This document shows positions 34,159-42,437 of a stretch of 57,000 nucleotides of DNA, one piece after another. The notes under the pieces are model-generated. The model was not told where the DNA came from and did not search any database. It saw only the letters and a list, made by a program, of their open reading frames with translations. The translations under genes and the position numbers were made by a program. Origin of the DNA: Luteimonas endophytica (GTDB lineage: Bacteria > Pseudomonadota > Gammaproteobacteria > Xanthomonadales > Xanthomonadaceae); contig NZ_JARXRM010000043.1 of NCBI RefSeq assembly GCF_029887875.1, positions 122,214-179,213 of the forward strand, read 5' to 3'. Position 1 is the first letter of the stretch; each line of letters opens with the position of its first letter.

Positions 34159-35278
34159 CGGGGGCCCCCTGTCGCGCCAGGCCGCGCAGCAGCGCATCGA
34201 AGTCGGCGGCCACCTGTGCGGGGCTCAACCGCAGCATCGCCCGCCGCGCCGCCGCCCCCATCGACCGCCGCGTGCCGGCATCGCCGGCCAGGCGCAGCGC
34301 CGCGGCCTCGAACGCCGCGTCGTCGGCCACCGCGGCGCCGTGCACGCCGTCGCGCAGGTGCGCGCGGGCGGCCCCGTAGTCGAACGCGACCACCGCGAGC
34401 CCGCTGGCCATCGCCTCCAGGGTCACGTTGCCGAAGGTTTCCGAGCGGCTGGGGAACAGGAACAGGTCGGCGCTGGCGAAATGGCGGGCGAGCGCCTCGT
34501 CGCGCTGCATCCCGCAGAACACGAAGTCGGGGTTGGCACGCGCCAGCGCCTCGCGCTCCGGGCCGTCGCCGACCAGGACGAAGCGTGCCGACCGATCGCG
34601 TCGCTGGATGCTGCGGAACGCCCGCACCGCGAGCGCCAGGTTCTTCTCGGCGGCGATGCGGCCGACGTGGATCACCACCGGGCCATCGCCCTCCACGCGC
34701 CATTGCGCGCGCAGCGCCGGGTCGCGATGGCGCGGATCGAACCGTGCCGTGTCGACCGCGCGCGCCAGCTGCACCACGTTGCGAAAGCCGTTGCCGCGCA
34801 GGAAACCGGCCAGCTCCACGGTCGGCACCAGGGTGGCGTCGGCGCGGTTGTGGAAGCGCCGCATCCACGCCATCGCCAGCGGCTCCAGCGGCGCCAGGCC
34901 GTAGTCGCGCATGTAGCTGTCGAAGCGGGTATGCAGGCCGCTGGCGACCGGGATCGACAGGCGCCGGGCGGCGCGCAGCGCCGACCATCCCAGCGGGCCC
35001 TCGGTGGCCACGTAGACCGCGTGCGGCGGCGTGTCGCGCCAGCGCCGCAGCAGGGCGCGCGTGGCCGGCAGGCCGAAGCGCAACCCCGGATAGCGCGGCA
35101 GCGCGGCGCCGCGCACCAGCAGTTCCTCCGCGTTCGCCGGCTGCGCACCGGCCTGGCGCGGCCGTACCAGGTCGACCGCATGGCCGCGGCCGCGCAGGCC
35201 CTGGGCCAGGCTTTCCACGGTCAACGCTACCCCGTTGACTTCGGGCGGCCAGGTTTCGGTGACGATCGCGTAGCGCAT
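34136..35278 (-). CDS. Family 4 glycosyltransferase, MgtA-like
   Basis: A 380-residue GT-B glycosyltransferase. The N-terminal domain opens MRYAIVTETWPPEVNGVALT, as in the GDP-mannose-dependent alpha-mannosyltransferase MgtA subgroup, which glycosylates diacylglycerol or related lipids. The C-terminal GT1 domain has VVIHVGRIAAEKNLALAVRA, FVLVGDGPEREAL and the donor-binding FLFPSRSETFGNVTLEAMA. The sugar donor is an inference. It is coupled to the PAP2 phosphatase downstream. Confidence 0.9.
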   Translation of the reverse strand: MRYAIVTETWPPEVNGVALTVESLAQGLRGRGHAVDLVRPRQAGAQPANAEELLVRGAALPRYPGLRFGLPATRALLRRWRDTPPHAVYVATEGPLGWSALRAARRLSIPVASGLHTRFDSYMRDYGLAPLEPLAMAWMRRFHNRADATLVPTVELAGFLRGNGFRNVVQLARAVDTARFDPRHRDPALRAQWRVEGDGPVVIHVGRIAAEKNLALAVRAFRSIQRRDRSARFVLVGDGPEREALARANPDFVFCGMQRDEALARHFASADLFLFPSRSETFGNVTLEAMASGLAVVAFDYGAARAHLRDGVHGAAVADDAAFEAAALRLAGDAGTRRSMGAAARRAMLRLSPAQVAADFDALLRGLARQGAPDATARAA

Positions 35279-35374
35279 GCGCGGCTCCGGTTTCGCAGAG
35301 CGTGCGCCCGGGCGATGTAGCCGGCGTTGCAGCGCGATGACCGCGGCGTGACGCCCGGGGTCGGACGCGGGCCG

Positions 35375-36589
35375 CTACCAGTGCAGCTGCACCCGCGCCT
35401 CGAGGATGTCGGGATCGTCGTCGACGATCGCGCCGGAGGCGGCGCTGAAGCGGCTGCTGGAGACGTCCACGTAGTTCAGCGCCAGCTTGACGTGCTCGCG
35501 CCAGTACCAGTTCACGCCGAGGGTCAATGCGTCCATCTCGCCGCCGAGCACCCCCTCGGGCACCGGCGACCCGCCGGGAGCGGGGGGCGCCAGCCGGCCG
35601 TCGTCGAGATCGATGCGGTCGTAGCGCAGCCCGAGCTGCCACAGGCCGCGGTTGCCGTCGCCGGCACCGGGCGTGGTCGGCACGCCGCCCTTGTAGCCCC
35701 AGGTCTGGCCGCCGAGGTTCCACAGCGCGGAGAGGTACCAGCCATCGCCGGTGAAATCCGCGGCTGGCACCGCCCCCGCGGACCGGTCGATCCGCGCGCG
35801 CATGTATTCGCCCTGCAGCTTGACCGGGCCGCCCACCCAGATCGCCTCGACGCCGAGAATGGCCTGGTGGTCGGCGCCGGACAGCGTGCCGGTGTCGACC
35901 AGGCGCACCCCGGACAGGTCGGCATTGGGCCGGGTGCGCAGGCGCGCGCTGTCGTCGGCGGTGTCGACATCGACCCAGGACAGCCCCAGGTGCAGGAGCC
36001 GGCCGTCATGGTGGAGCGGCGCCCAGGTGCCGCGCACGCCGTAGCCGCTGCCCTCGGCGCCGCCGCGGGTCAGCTCGCGCCCGAACCAGCTGGCGGTCGC
36101 GGTCCAGCCGTTGCCGGACAGGCCGTACGCCGCCCCCAGCCGCCGGGAGACGCCGAAGGTGGTGGTGGTCATCGCCTTGGCGATGAAGTCGTTGTGCTTG
36201 GTCGAGCTCAGCTCCTCCAGGCTGTTGGGCTGCTTGTACTGGCCAAGCTGCAGGGACTGCGCCCGGTCCGCGCCGAAGCGCAGGCGGCCGTTGACGTCCA
36301 GCCACTTGTCGGCCTTGGCGTCGTAGCCCACCACCCAGTCGAAGCCGCCCGGGCCCTTGCCCTTGAGCACCAGTTCGGCGCGGCGCAGTTCCTGGTCGCT
36401 GTCGTGGCCGTCGCCGGGGTCGCCGTCGAGCGCGCGCAGGTCGCTGTCGTATCCGTTGTAGTCGGCCTGGAGCAGGCCCTCGAAAGTCACGTCGGTCCCC
36501 CCGAACTCGCCGATTTCGAACTCGGCGTGGGCGGCGGGCGTGGCGAGCGCCGCCAGCAGGGCCAGGGGCAGGGTGCGCTTGGAGAACAT
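35375..36589 (-). CDS. Phosphate-selective porin (OprO/OprP type)
   Basis: A 404-residue outer-membrane protein with a signal peptide (MFSKRTLPLALLAALATPAA, cleavage AHA). The family pattern is evident: FEGLLQADYNGYDSD, the D/E-rich ELRRAELVLKGKGPGGFDWVVGYD-like region, LQLGQYKQPNSLEELSSTKH, FGVSRRLGAAYG and a C-terminal aromatic end (ARVQLHW). These porins form anion-selective trimers for phosphate or polyphosphate uptake. It is on the same strand as, and just after, gspN, but a Pho box in the 112-base gap suggests its own phosphate-controlled promoter. Confidence 0.92.
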   Translation of the reverse strand: MFSKRTLPLALLAALATPAAHAEFEIGEFGGTDVTFEGLLQADYNGYDSDLRALDGDPGDGHDSDQELRRAELVLKGKGPGGFDWVVGYDAKADKWLDVNGRLRFGADRAQSLQLGQYKQPNSLEELSSTKHNDFIAKAMTTTTFGVSRRLGAAYGLSGNGWTATASWFGRELTRGGAEGSGYGVRGTWAPLHHDGRLLHLGLSWVDVDTADDSARLRTRPNADLSGVRLVDTGTLSGADHQAILGVEAIWVGGPVKLQGEYMRARIDRSAGAVPAADFTGDGWYLSALWNLGGQTWGYKGGVPTTPGAGDGNRGLWQLGLRYDRIDLDDGRLAPPAPGGSPVPEGVLGGEMDALTLGVNWYWREHVKLALNYVDVSSSRFSAASGAIVDDDPDILEARVQLHW

Positions 36590-36618
36590 GGGCGGCTCTT
36601 CGCGGGAGGGACGCGCGC

Positions 36619-36652
36619 AGCGTAGGTCGCGCAATTGACACTAATGTGACAA
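36619..36652 (-). promoter_or_regulatory. Pho box and -10 for the porin
   Basis: On the minus strand, TTGTCACATTAGTGTCAA (36635-36652) contains TGTCA twice at an 11-base period, as in the PhoB box CTGTCAT-A-T-A-A/T-CTGTCAC. Exactly 10 bases further is TACGCT (36619-36624), a -10-like hexamer. This gives the normal PhoB-activated layout with the box replacing the -35. A 5' UTR of about 20 bases would follow. Confidence 0.7.
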
Positions 36653-36701
36653 GAACCAGTCATATTTGTCAGCGCCACGACCGGGGGGTGACGGTTGGGT
36701 T

Positions 36702-37433
36702 TCATTCATGTGTCGCCACCGCGACCAGCCGCCCGCTGTCGACCCGGCTCCACCCGCCCGGGCCTGGGCGAAAACCCGCCACCCCGAGCGCGGCGGCCGC
36801 GCCCGCATCGTCGACGCCGGGGACCACGGACCGCAGCCGCCAGGCGCCGTCGGACTCGATGCGCCCGTCGATCCGCAGGCCGGCGAGGCCCTCGCTCGCG
36901 GCGCCGGACGCACCCCAGGTCACGGTGGCCGCGCGGCCGTCGCAGGCGAGGGGGCCGTCGAGGACCGCCAGCGGCGCGCCATCGGCCCCGTGCAGCGCCA
37001 GGCGGACGCGGCCGGCGGCGGTGCGGCAGGCGTCGCCTTCGAACAGCACGGTGGCGCCGTCGGCTTCGAGCGTCGCCACCAGGCCGGGCGCGGCGCCGGG
37101 GGCCTCCAGGACCAGGGTGCCGCTGGCGCCGCGGATCCCGTGGCGCGCGCCCTGCAGCAGCGATGCCTCGAGGGTGGCGCTGCGCAACCACAGCGCACGG
37201 GTGCCGCCGAGCAGGGACCAGGGCGAGAGACCGACCTCGACGTCGCCGAGCGTGCGCCCGTGCAGGCGCGCGTCGTGCAGCCGTCCTCGCCACAGCGATC
37301 CGCAGACCGCTGCGGCGCCCAGCCCGGTCCGCTCCGGCTGCATCGCCCCCAGCGCCAGGCGCAGCGGCAGCAGCAGCACCAGCAGCGGCGGCAGTGCCAG
37401 CGCGAACAGCCACGCCAGGCCGCGCGCACTCAT
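36702..37433 (-). CDS. gspN: Type II secretion protein N
   Basis: A 243-residue protein with an N-terminal membrane helix (LAWLFALALPPLLVLLLPLR) and a periplasmic beta-rich domain with internally repeated strand patterns (CGSLWRGRLHDARLHGRTLG, WSLLGGTRALWLRSATLEAS). This fits GspN, an accessory T2SS protein. The ATG overlaps the gspM stop by 4 bases. It is the last gene of the gspC-N operon. Confidence 0.85.
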   Translation of the reverse strand: MSARGLAWLFALALPPLLVLLLPLRLALGAMQPERTGLGAAAVCGSLWRGRLHDARLHGRTLGDVEVGLSPWSLLGGTRALWLRSATLEASLLQGARHGIRGASGTLVLEAPGAAPGLVATLEADGATVLFEGDACRTAAGRVRLALHGADGAPLAVLDGPLACDGRAATVTWGASGAASEGLAGLRIDGRIESDGAWRLRSVVPGVDDAGAAAALGVAGFRPGPGGWSRVDSGRLVAVATHE

Positions 37434-37942
37434 GGCGCTGGCAGCGGCGGCGCGAAGCGCAGCTCGGCACGCAGCCGGCCGCCGCGCTTGTCGACCTGCA
37501 GGCCGGTGGGGACGATCCCGTGGTCGCGCCGCAGCGCGTCGATCCAACCGAACAGCGCCGCCGCGTCGACCGCATCGATGGCGACGACCAGCACGCCCTC
37601 GCCGCCCCCGCCGCCGTGGTCCTGGCGGCCGATCGCCACGCCGGCGGCGCCGGCGCTGTCGGCGATGGCGCGGGCGAAGGCATCGCCGGCGGGTGCCGGC
37701 GGCAGCCGCGCGGCGGAAGCTTCCAGGTACGCCAGCGCCGATTCGATCTCGCGCAGCGCCGCCGCCGCCGCGGCGTGGCGTTCGCGCGCCGCGTCGCGGG
37801 CCTGGCGCAGCGGTGCGATCGCGCCGTACCAGAGCGCGAACGCGGCCAGCGCGATCAGCATCGCCGAGACCATCCACCGCTCGCGCGGTTCGCGCGCATG
37901 CCACCAGTCGGCGAGGCGCGCGCTCTTGGAAGGGCGGGTCAT
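37430..37942 (-). CDS. gspM: Type II secretion protein M
   Basis: A 170-residue bitopic inner-membrane protein. A short cytoplasmic start with WWHAREPRERWMVSAM, one helix (LIALAAFALWYGAIAPL), a periplasmic coiled-coil-like segment (ALREIESALAYLEASAARL) and a ferredoxin-like domain. GspM dimerises with GspL in the T2SS assembly platform. Four-base overlaps on both sides couple it to gspL and gspN. Confidence 0.88.
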   Translation of the reverse strand: MTRPSKSARLADWWHAREPRERWMVSAMLIALAAFALWYGAIAPLRQARDAARERHAAAAAALREIESALAYLEASAARLPPAPAGDAFARAIADSAGAAGVAIGRQDHGGGGGEGVLVVAIDAVDAAALFGWIDALRRDHGIVPTGLQVDKRGGRLRAELRFAPPLPAP

Positions 37943-39066
37943 GGCGCCTGCTCCGGGAGGATCTCCAGCTCGCTGTGGAGACGGCCGTCGGCGCGCCGGG
38001 TGCCGGCCCGCTGCAGCGTCAGGCCTTCCGCGAGCAGCGTGTCGCCGAGGGCGTCCAGGGCGTCGGGGCGCGCATGCGAGAGCGTCGCGCGCAACACGCC
38101 GTCCTCGGCATACGACAACCGATCCAGCCGCGCGTCCTCGAGCCGCGGCACCGCCGCGAACAGCGCCGTGGCCGGGTGGGCGAAACCGTCGCGCGCCCGG
38201 GCCTGCCGCAGCGCCGCGCGCACGGCGGCCAGCGGCGATTCCCCGGCGGACACCTCCGGCAGGGCCGCGTCCGCGCGCGCCGCGGCCTGGGCCTCCAGCG
38301 CGCGTGCGGCGAGGGTGTAGCGCGCCGCCTCAGCGCCCCAGAGCAGCAGCGGCGACAGCGCCAGCAGGGCGGCCAGCGCGACCGCGCGGCGCGGTCCCGG
38401 GCCGCCGCCGGCCCGGACCGCGGCCCGCGCGAACTCGCCCTGCAACAGGTCGAGCCCTGGCCGCCTTGCACCGGCGGCGAGTATCGCTTCGGCGGCCGGC
38501 CCGGCGCCGACGGACCGTTGCGGCCGGCCCTCGAGGATCAGCGCCGCGAGCGCCGACTCGCTGCGAAACGCCAGCCCCCGCCCCCGCACGATCCGCTCAT
38601 CGCCGGCCTCGACCACGACGACCTCGTCGCCCTCCGGCGCCGCCAGCGCCAGATGATCGGGTACCAGCGCATCCGGAGACATGCCCAGCGCCGCCGCGCG
38701 CTCCAGCCAGCCGGCCATCAGCGCGCGTTCGACCGCCACCACGGGCCGCGGCGCCTCGTCGCCGCCGGCTTCCGCGACGGCGACGTGGAGTGACTCGCCG
38801 CCGACCGCCAGCCGCTCGGCGACCAGCGCGCGCGCAGCGGCCAGCGCCTGCACCGGATTGCGCGCGGGCAGCTCCAACCATAGCGCCGGCGCCTGGGTGC
38901 CGGGCACCACCAGCACGGTGCGCCCCTGCGTGGCAGCGGCGTCCGGAGGCGTCTCGCCGCCGGCGTACAGGCGCGTCCGCGCCAGCACGCGGCCATCGTC
39001 GCCCACGTCCAGGCGCAGTGCCGGCGCAGCCGGATCCTGCGGCAGCAACACCACGTGCGTGATCAT
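37939..39066 (-). CDS. gspL: Type II secretion protein L
   Basis: A 375-residue protein. The first 230 residues are a cytoplasmic actin-like domain (HVVLLPQDPAAPALRLDVGD, VAVERALMAGWLERAAALGM) that binds GspE in other systems. A membrane helix follows (AVALAALLALSPLLLWGAEA), then a periplasmic ferredoxin-like domain that pairs with GspM. The ATG overlaps the gspK stop by 4 bases. Confidence 0.9.
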   Translation of the reverse strand: MITHVVLLPQDPAAPALRLDVGDDGRVLARTRLYAGGETPPDAAATQGRTVLVVPGTQAPALWLELPARNPVQALAAARALVAERLAVGGESLHVAVAEAGGDEAPRPVVAVERALMAGWLERAAALGMSPDALVPDHLALAAPEGDEVVVVEAGDERIVRGRGLAFRSESALAALILEGRPQRSVGAGPAAEAILAAGARRPGLDLLQGEFARAAVRAGGGPGPRRAVALAALLALSPLLLWGAEAARYTLAARALEAQAAARADAALPEVSAGESPLAAVRAALRQARARDGFAHPATALFAAVPRLEDARLDRLSYAEDGVLRATLSHARPDALDALGDTLLAEGLTLQRAGTRRADGRLHSELEILPEQAP

Positions 39067-40034
39067 TCCTCGTCACTCCATCGGCGGGCCAGCAGCCGCG
39101 GCGGGCCGCTGCCGTCGTGTTCGAACAGGGCGCTGAGCACCACCTGCGCAGGACCGACCTCGACCTCGGCGTGCAGGCGGAAATAGCGCGTGTACAGCTC
39201 GATCTGCTCCAGCACCTCGTTGTGCGATGCCGGCTCCATGCCCGGGGCGTCCCAGAACGCCAGCGGATCGCGCCAGCCGCCGGCCGGCCGTGCCGCGATC
39301 ACCCGGCGCGCCTGCGCGTCGTCGAGTGCGCCGCCGGCCAGCATCCGCACGATCGCGGCGTCCGCCTCGCCCAGCGTGTTGACGTTGACCGGCGCCAGGT
39401 CCACGGTCGGCAGGGCGCAGACGTGCGGGCGCAGCCGCGCGTAGACCTCGGCGTCGTAGCCCTGGATCGCGCGCAGCTCGCTGGTCTCGGCCAGCAGGAC
39501 GGCACCGGTGCGATAGCCGTCGCGGCCGCGCGCATAGGCGTCGTCCTCGTGGCCGAGGCCTTCGCGCCTCTGGTCGGTATCGATCCAGTCGGCGAGCGCG
39601 TCGGCGAGCGCGCCGGCCTGGTGCGCGGAGAAGCCCAGCGCCCGCAGCAGCGCGACGTACTGGGCGATCCCCGCTTCGCGCCGCAGCAGGGTCCCGGCGC
39701 CGCCCTCGACCACGCTGTTGAGATTGAAGCAGGCGGTGGCGTCCGACAGACGCGCGCTGATCGCGCCCGATTCCACCGGGAACACGAACGCGCGCCCGTT
39801 CCAGTCGCCCTCGGCGGTGGTGCGGCCGGGGTCGCGGGCGGCCAGGCGCGCGATCTGCGCGGAGGCCAGCGCCTCGGCGCCGAGCGCATGCCATTGCGCC
39901 TGCGCCACCGATTGGGCGTTGCCGGCGCGGCGCAGGCCGAAGCGGATGTCGTCGAGCACGCCCACCACCAGCACCGCCATCACCACAACCAGCAGCAGCA
40001 CGGTGAGCAGGGCGACGCCGCGCTGCCGCCTCAC
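39063..40034 (-). CDS. gspK: Type II secretion minor pseudopilin K
   Basis: A 323-residue minor pseudopilin that caps the pseudopilus tip with GspI and GspJ. The start is a GTG whose TGA overlap with gspJ (GTGA) gives the very short leader VRRQRG before VALLTVLLLVVVMAVLVVGV. GspK proteins typically lack Glu at +5, as here. The body has the SAM-like helical domains (ADALADWIDTDQRREGLG, APVNVNTLGEADAAIVRML). Confidence 0.93.
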   Translation of the reverse strand: MRRQRGVALLTVLLLVVVMAVLVVGVLDDIRFGLRRAGNAQSVAQAQWHALGAEALASAQIARLAARDPGRTTAEGDWNGRAFVFPVESGAISARLSDATACFNLNSVVEGGAGTLLRREAGIAQYVALLRALGFSAHQAGALADALADWIDTDQRREGLGHEDDAYARGRDGYRTGAVLLAETSELRAIQGYDAEVYARLRPHVCALPTVDLAPVNVNTLGEADAAIVRMLAGGALDDAQARRVIAARPAGGWRDPLAFWDAPGMEPASHNEVLEQIELYTRYFRLHAEVEVGPAQVVLSALFEHDGSGPPRLLARRWSDEE

Positions 40035-40720
40035 AGCGGCTGCCCCGGCATCAGGAACAGCTGGCGCACCTCGCCGATGCCGTCGACCCGCAGGTCCAGC
40101 TGCAGCGCCTCTGGCACGCGGTCGGCGCCGCCGGGCCAGCCGTCCATCCATTCGCCCCGGTAGCGGTAGTGGGCGCGCGCCGAGCGCACCCCCCGCAGCA
40201 GCAGCTGCGGCGCGCCCAGCACGGCGCCGTCCAGCGCCGGGCGCGCGGCGCGCTCCAGCCGGTCGTCGACCAGCCGGTACTCGACGTACTGCAGCGAGGC
40301 CCGCGGCGCCCGCTCGGGGTTGCTCCAGCCGCGCCGGGTCAGCGCGAACAGCAGGCCGGGCGCGGCCTCGGCGGAGCCGCTGAAGGCCTGTACCGCCGGA
40401 TGGCCGGCGGCGTTGCGGGTCGGGCGCGGCGCCGCCTGCGACAGATCGGCGCGCAGTACCGCGCGGGCGCGCTGGAACTCGCCGATCCGCTGCATCCGTT
40501 CGCGCAGCAGCCCCTGGTTGTCGGCGGCGTGGGCGAGCACCGCGACCCCGGCCGCGCCCAGCAGCGCGAACACCGCCAGCGCGACCAGCATCTCGACCAG
40601 GGTGAAGCCGCGCTCCCGCGACCCCATCGACCTGACATCGATGAGGCCGTCGCCACGGCCTGCGACAGCGAATCGCCCGCAAGCTTCGCTTCCCGGCCCC
40701 CGCGCTTCGAGCCGCGGCAT
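40031..40720 (-). CDS. gspJ: Type II secretion minor pseudopilin J
   Basis: A 229-residue pseudopilin. The prepilin cleavage site is RERG-FTLVEMLVALAVFALLG. The first ATG overlaps the gspI stop (ATGA), which implies a 38-residue leader, far longer than the usual 6-20. The leader contains a segment (RFAVAGRGDGLI) shared with the gspI and gspH leaders. A shorter form could start at an internal ATG at 40627 (MGSRERG). Residues after the helix form the GspJ beta domain. Confidence 0.88.
   Translation of the reverse strand: MPRLEARGPGSEACGRFAVAGRGDGLIDVRSMGSRERGFTLVEMLVALAVFALLGAAGVAVLAHAADNQGLLRERMQRIGEFQRARAVLRADLSQAAPRPTRNAAGHPAVQAFSGSAEAAPGLLFALTRRGWSNPERAPRASLQYVEYRLVDDRLERAARPALDGAVLGAPQLLLRGVRSARAHYRYRGEWMDGWPGGADRVPEALQLDLRVDGIGEVRQLFLMPGQPL
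40622..40690 (-). repeat. Leader repeat copy A (gspJ)
   Basis: First of three related segments of about 70 bases, all in the same orientation. Shared cores on the plus strand are ATGAGGCCGTCGCCACGGC and GCGAATCGCCCG. It encodes the middle of the GspJ leader. This is the most diverged copy. Confidence 0.7.
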
Positions 40721-41181
40721 CACCGCACTCCCCGGAACAACGTCACCTCGGCGGCGATGCGGTCGCTGCCGGCCGCCATCACCGCCACTTCCACCCGCGC
40801 GATCGCGGCATCGTCGGTGGCGTGTACCGTGCGCGTCCAGCGCCATTCGCGCTCGCCGAGGCGCTCCGTGCCGGCGCTGGCGCGCGCCAGCGCCGGCAGC
40901 GGCTCGGTCGCGGCTTCCACCGCGCGGTTTTCCGCGACCACGCCGGCCAGCACCCGCTCCTCGACGATCGCCGCGGTGCGGATGCTTTCGCCTGAAAGGT
41001 TCAGCAACGCGATCACCACCAGCCCGAACACCGCCAGCGCGACCAGCATCTCCAGCAGCGAAAAGCCCCGCTCCCGCAAACCGCGCCCCCACGATCCCAT
41101 CGCCGGCACACCAATGAGGCCGTCGCTACGGCTAGCCATAGTGAATCGCTCGGCGACACCGCTTTTCGGCGCGAGCATCAT
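40720..41181 (-). CDS. gspI: Type II secretion minor pseudopilin I
   Basis: A 153-residue minor pseudopilin with cleavage site LRERG-FSLLEMLVALAVFGLV. The first ATG overlaps the gspH stop (ATGATG), giving a 39-residue leader beginning MMLAPKSGVAERFTMASRSD. An internal ATG at 41100 would give a 12-residue leader (MGSWGRGLRERG). The mature part (ESIRTAAIVEERVLAGVVAE, LGEREWRWTRTVHATDD) fits GspI, which forms the tip complex with J and K. Confidence 0.9.
   Translation of the reverse strand: MMLAPKSGVAERFTMASRSDGLIGVPAMGSWGRGLRERGFSLLEMLVALAVFGLVVIALLNLSGESIRTAAIVEERVLAGVVAENRAVEAATEPLPALARASAGTERLGEREWRWTRTVHATDDAAIARVEVAVMAAGSDRIAAEVTLFRGVR
41096..41170 (-). repeat. Leader repeat copy B (gspI)
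   Basis: Second copy of the element. Plus strand: ACACCAATGAGGCCGTCGC, then GTGAATCGCTCGGCGACACC and GCTTTTCG. It differs from copy C by scattered substitutions, several of them changing amino acids, and has no indel over about 70 bases. Confidence 0.75.
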
Positions 41182-41759
41182 TGCGCGCTCCGGAACGGCC
41201 CATTCTCGGCAACCATGCGATGACCGCCGGCCGGCATCGTCGCGACCTCCACCTCGCCGGTCGCCTCGACCGTCACCTGCGCGCGTCGCCGATCCTGCCG
41301 CAGCACGATCCGCACCGGCTCGGCGGTCCCGATCGGGTCGAAGCGGAACTCCACCGCCTCCCGTCCGCGTGGCAGCTCCGGCGCCACCCCGTCCGACCAC
41401 GCCGCCGGCCGGAACGGCGCATCAGCCAGCGGTTGCCAGCCGTCGAAGCGCTGCACCGAGAATGCGTAGCCGCGCGCATCGGCGCGCACCCGGAGCGCGC
41501 GCGTGCCGAGGATCGCCTCCTGCTGGGCGCGCTGCAGCCGCGCGGCGAGCGCGTCGGCGTCGTCGGCCAGCGCGCTGCCCTGTGCGGGGAGGGTCAACGC
41601 CACCGCGGCCCCGAGCAACCCCATGATCGCCAGCACCACCATCAGCTCGACCAGGGTGAAGCCGCGCCCCCGCGGGCCCACCGCCTGGACACCAACGAGG
41701 CCGTCGCCACGGCCGACGACGGTGAACCGCCCGGCGACACCGCTCTTCGACATGCGCAT
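41178..41759 (-). CDS. gspH: Type II secretion minor pseudopilin H
   Basis: A 193-residue pseudopilin with cleavage site RGRG-FTLVELMVVLAIMGLLGA. The start at 41759 has GGGGC 7 bases upstream and gives a 33-residue leader (MRMSKSGVAGRFTVVGRGDG and on). No ATG lies closer to the cleavage site; a GTG 7 codons before it is possible. The mature part contains AARLQRAQQEAILGTRALRV as expected for GspH/FimT-like proteins. Confidence 0.9.
   Translation of the reverse strand: MRMSKSGVAGRFTVVGRGDGLVGVQAVGPRGRGFTLVELMVVLAIMGLLGAAVALTLPAQGSALADDADALAARLQRAQQEAILGTRALRVRADARGYAFSVQRFDGWQPLADAPFRPAAWSDGVAPELPRGREAVEFRFDPIGTAEPVRIVLRQDRRRAQVTVEATGEVEVATMPAGGHRMVAENGPFRSAQ
41677..41747 (-). repeat. Leader repeat copy C (gspH)
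   Basis: Third copy. Plus strand: ACACCAACGAGGCCGTCGCC, then GTGAACCGCCCGGCGACACC and GCTCTTCG. Very similar to copy B and collinear with it relative to the pseudopilin cleavage site. Confidence 0.75.
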
Positions 41760-41849
41760 CGGTGTGCCCCGGAGTCGAATGTCCACCGTGTTCACCGCGG
41801 GCTCCAATCGTTCTTCGATCTCATCGTCCGGCCGCTGCTCTGGCTCTTG

Positions 41850-41878
41850 CCAATCACGAATCCTCAATCACCAATCAA
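41850..41878. repeat. AATCACCAATC-type repeat between gspG and gspH
   Basis: The 124-base gap between gspG and gspH contains CAATCACGAATCCTCAATCA followed by CCAATCAA. It is preceded by GCTCTTGC, a flank also seen beside the copy at 42395. Confidence 0.65.
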
Positions 41879-41883
41879 GTCGC

Positions 41884-42351
41884 TTAGTTCCAGTTCCCGA
41901 TGTCCGCGCCGTCGCCTTCGCCACCCTCCTGCCCATCGGCGCCGAACGAGTACACGTCGAAGCTGCCGTCGCGCCCCGGCTGGGCGTACTGGTAGGGGTT
42001 GCCCCACGGGTCCTCCGGCAGGCGCCGGATGTAGCCGCCCTGGCGGTAGCGCTCCGGCCGCGCCAGGCCGGCGGGTGGCCGCAGCAGCGCCTCCAGCCCG
42101 TCCCCGGTACGCGGATAGCTGAGGTTCTCCAGGCGATAGGTCTCGATCGCCTGCTCCAGCACCGAAATGTCGGCGCGCGCCTTCTCGACCATGGCGCGGT
42201 CCTGGCTGGGCAGCACGTTGATCATCACCACCGTCGCCAGCAGCCCGATGATCACGATCACGACCATCAGCTCCACCAGGGTGAAGCCCTTGGTGGAGGC
42301 GATCGGTGATTGATGATTGGTGATTCGATGTAGAGCTGGTCTTGTCTTCAT
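41884..42351 (-). CDS. gspG: Type II secretion major pseudopilin G
   Basis: A 155-residue major pseudopilin. The cleavage site is STKG-FTLVELMVVIVIIGLLAT. The mature protein has the conserved MVEKARADISVLEQAIETYR, SYPRTGDGLEALL, the DPWGNPYQY calcium-loop region and C-terminal VYSFGADGQEGGEGDGADIG. The ATG has GGAGATCCGGG upstream. Its 22-residue leader MKTRPALHRITNHQSPIAST includes ITNHQSPI, which is the translation of an AATCACCAATC-type repeat. Confidence 0.95.
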   Translation of the reverse strand: MKTRPALHRITNHQSPIASTKGFTLVELMVVIVIIGLLATVVMINVLPSQDRAMVEKARADISVLEQAIETYRLENLSYPRTGDGLEALLRPPAGLARPERYRQGGYIRRLPEDPWGNPYQYAQPGRDGSFDVYSFGADGQEGGEGDGADIGNWN

Positions 42352-42432
42352 CCCGGATCTCCAGTGGTTGTCTCGTTCCTGCCTAGCGGCCCGCTCTACG
42401 CTCTTGCCGATCACCAATCGCCGATCCCACCC
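42301..42432. repeat. Inverted pair of AATCACCAATC-type repeats
   Basis: Two copies face each other around the gspG start: GATCGGTGATTGATGATTGG (42301-42320, extending to about 42330, inside the gspG leader) and GCCGATCACCAATCGCCGAT (from 42409), each flanked by a GCTCTAC-like sequence. They could pair in the mRNA as a long stem between gspF and gspG. Confidence 0.6.
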
Positions 42433-42437
42433 TCGTG

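Noticed and set aside
36635..36640. Plus-strand TTGACA as a -35 box
   Set aside because: It is the complement of the TGTCAA half of the Pho box; no -10 follows at 17 bases and no plus-strand gene starts here.
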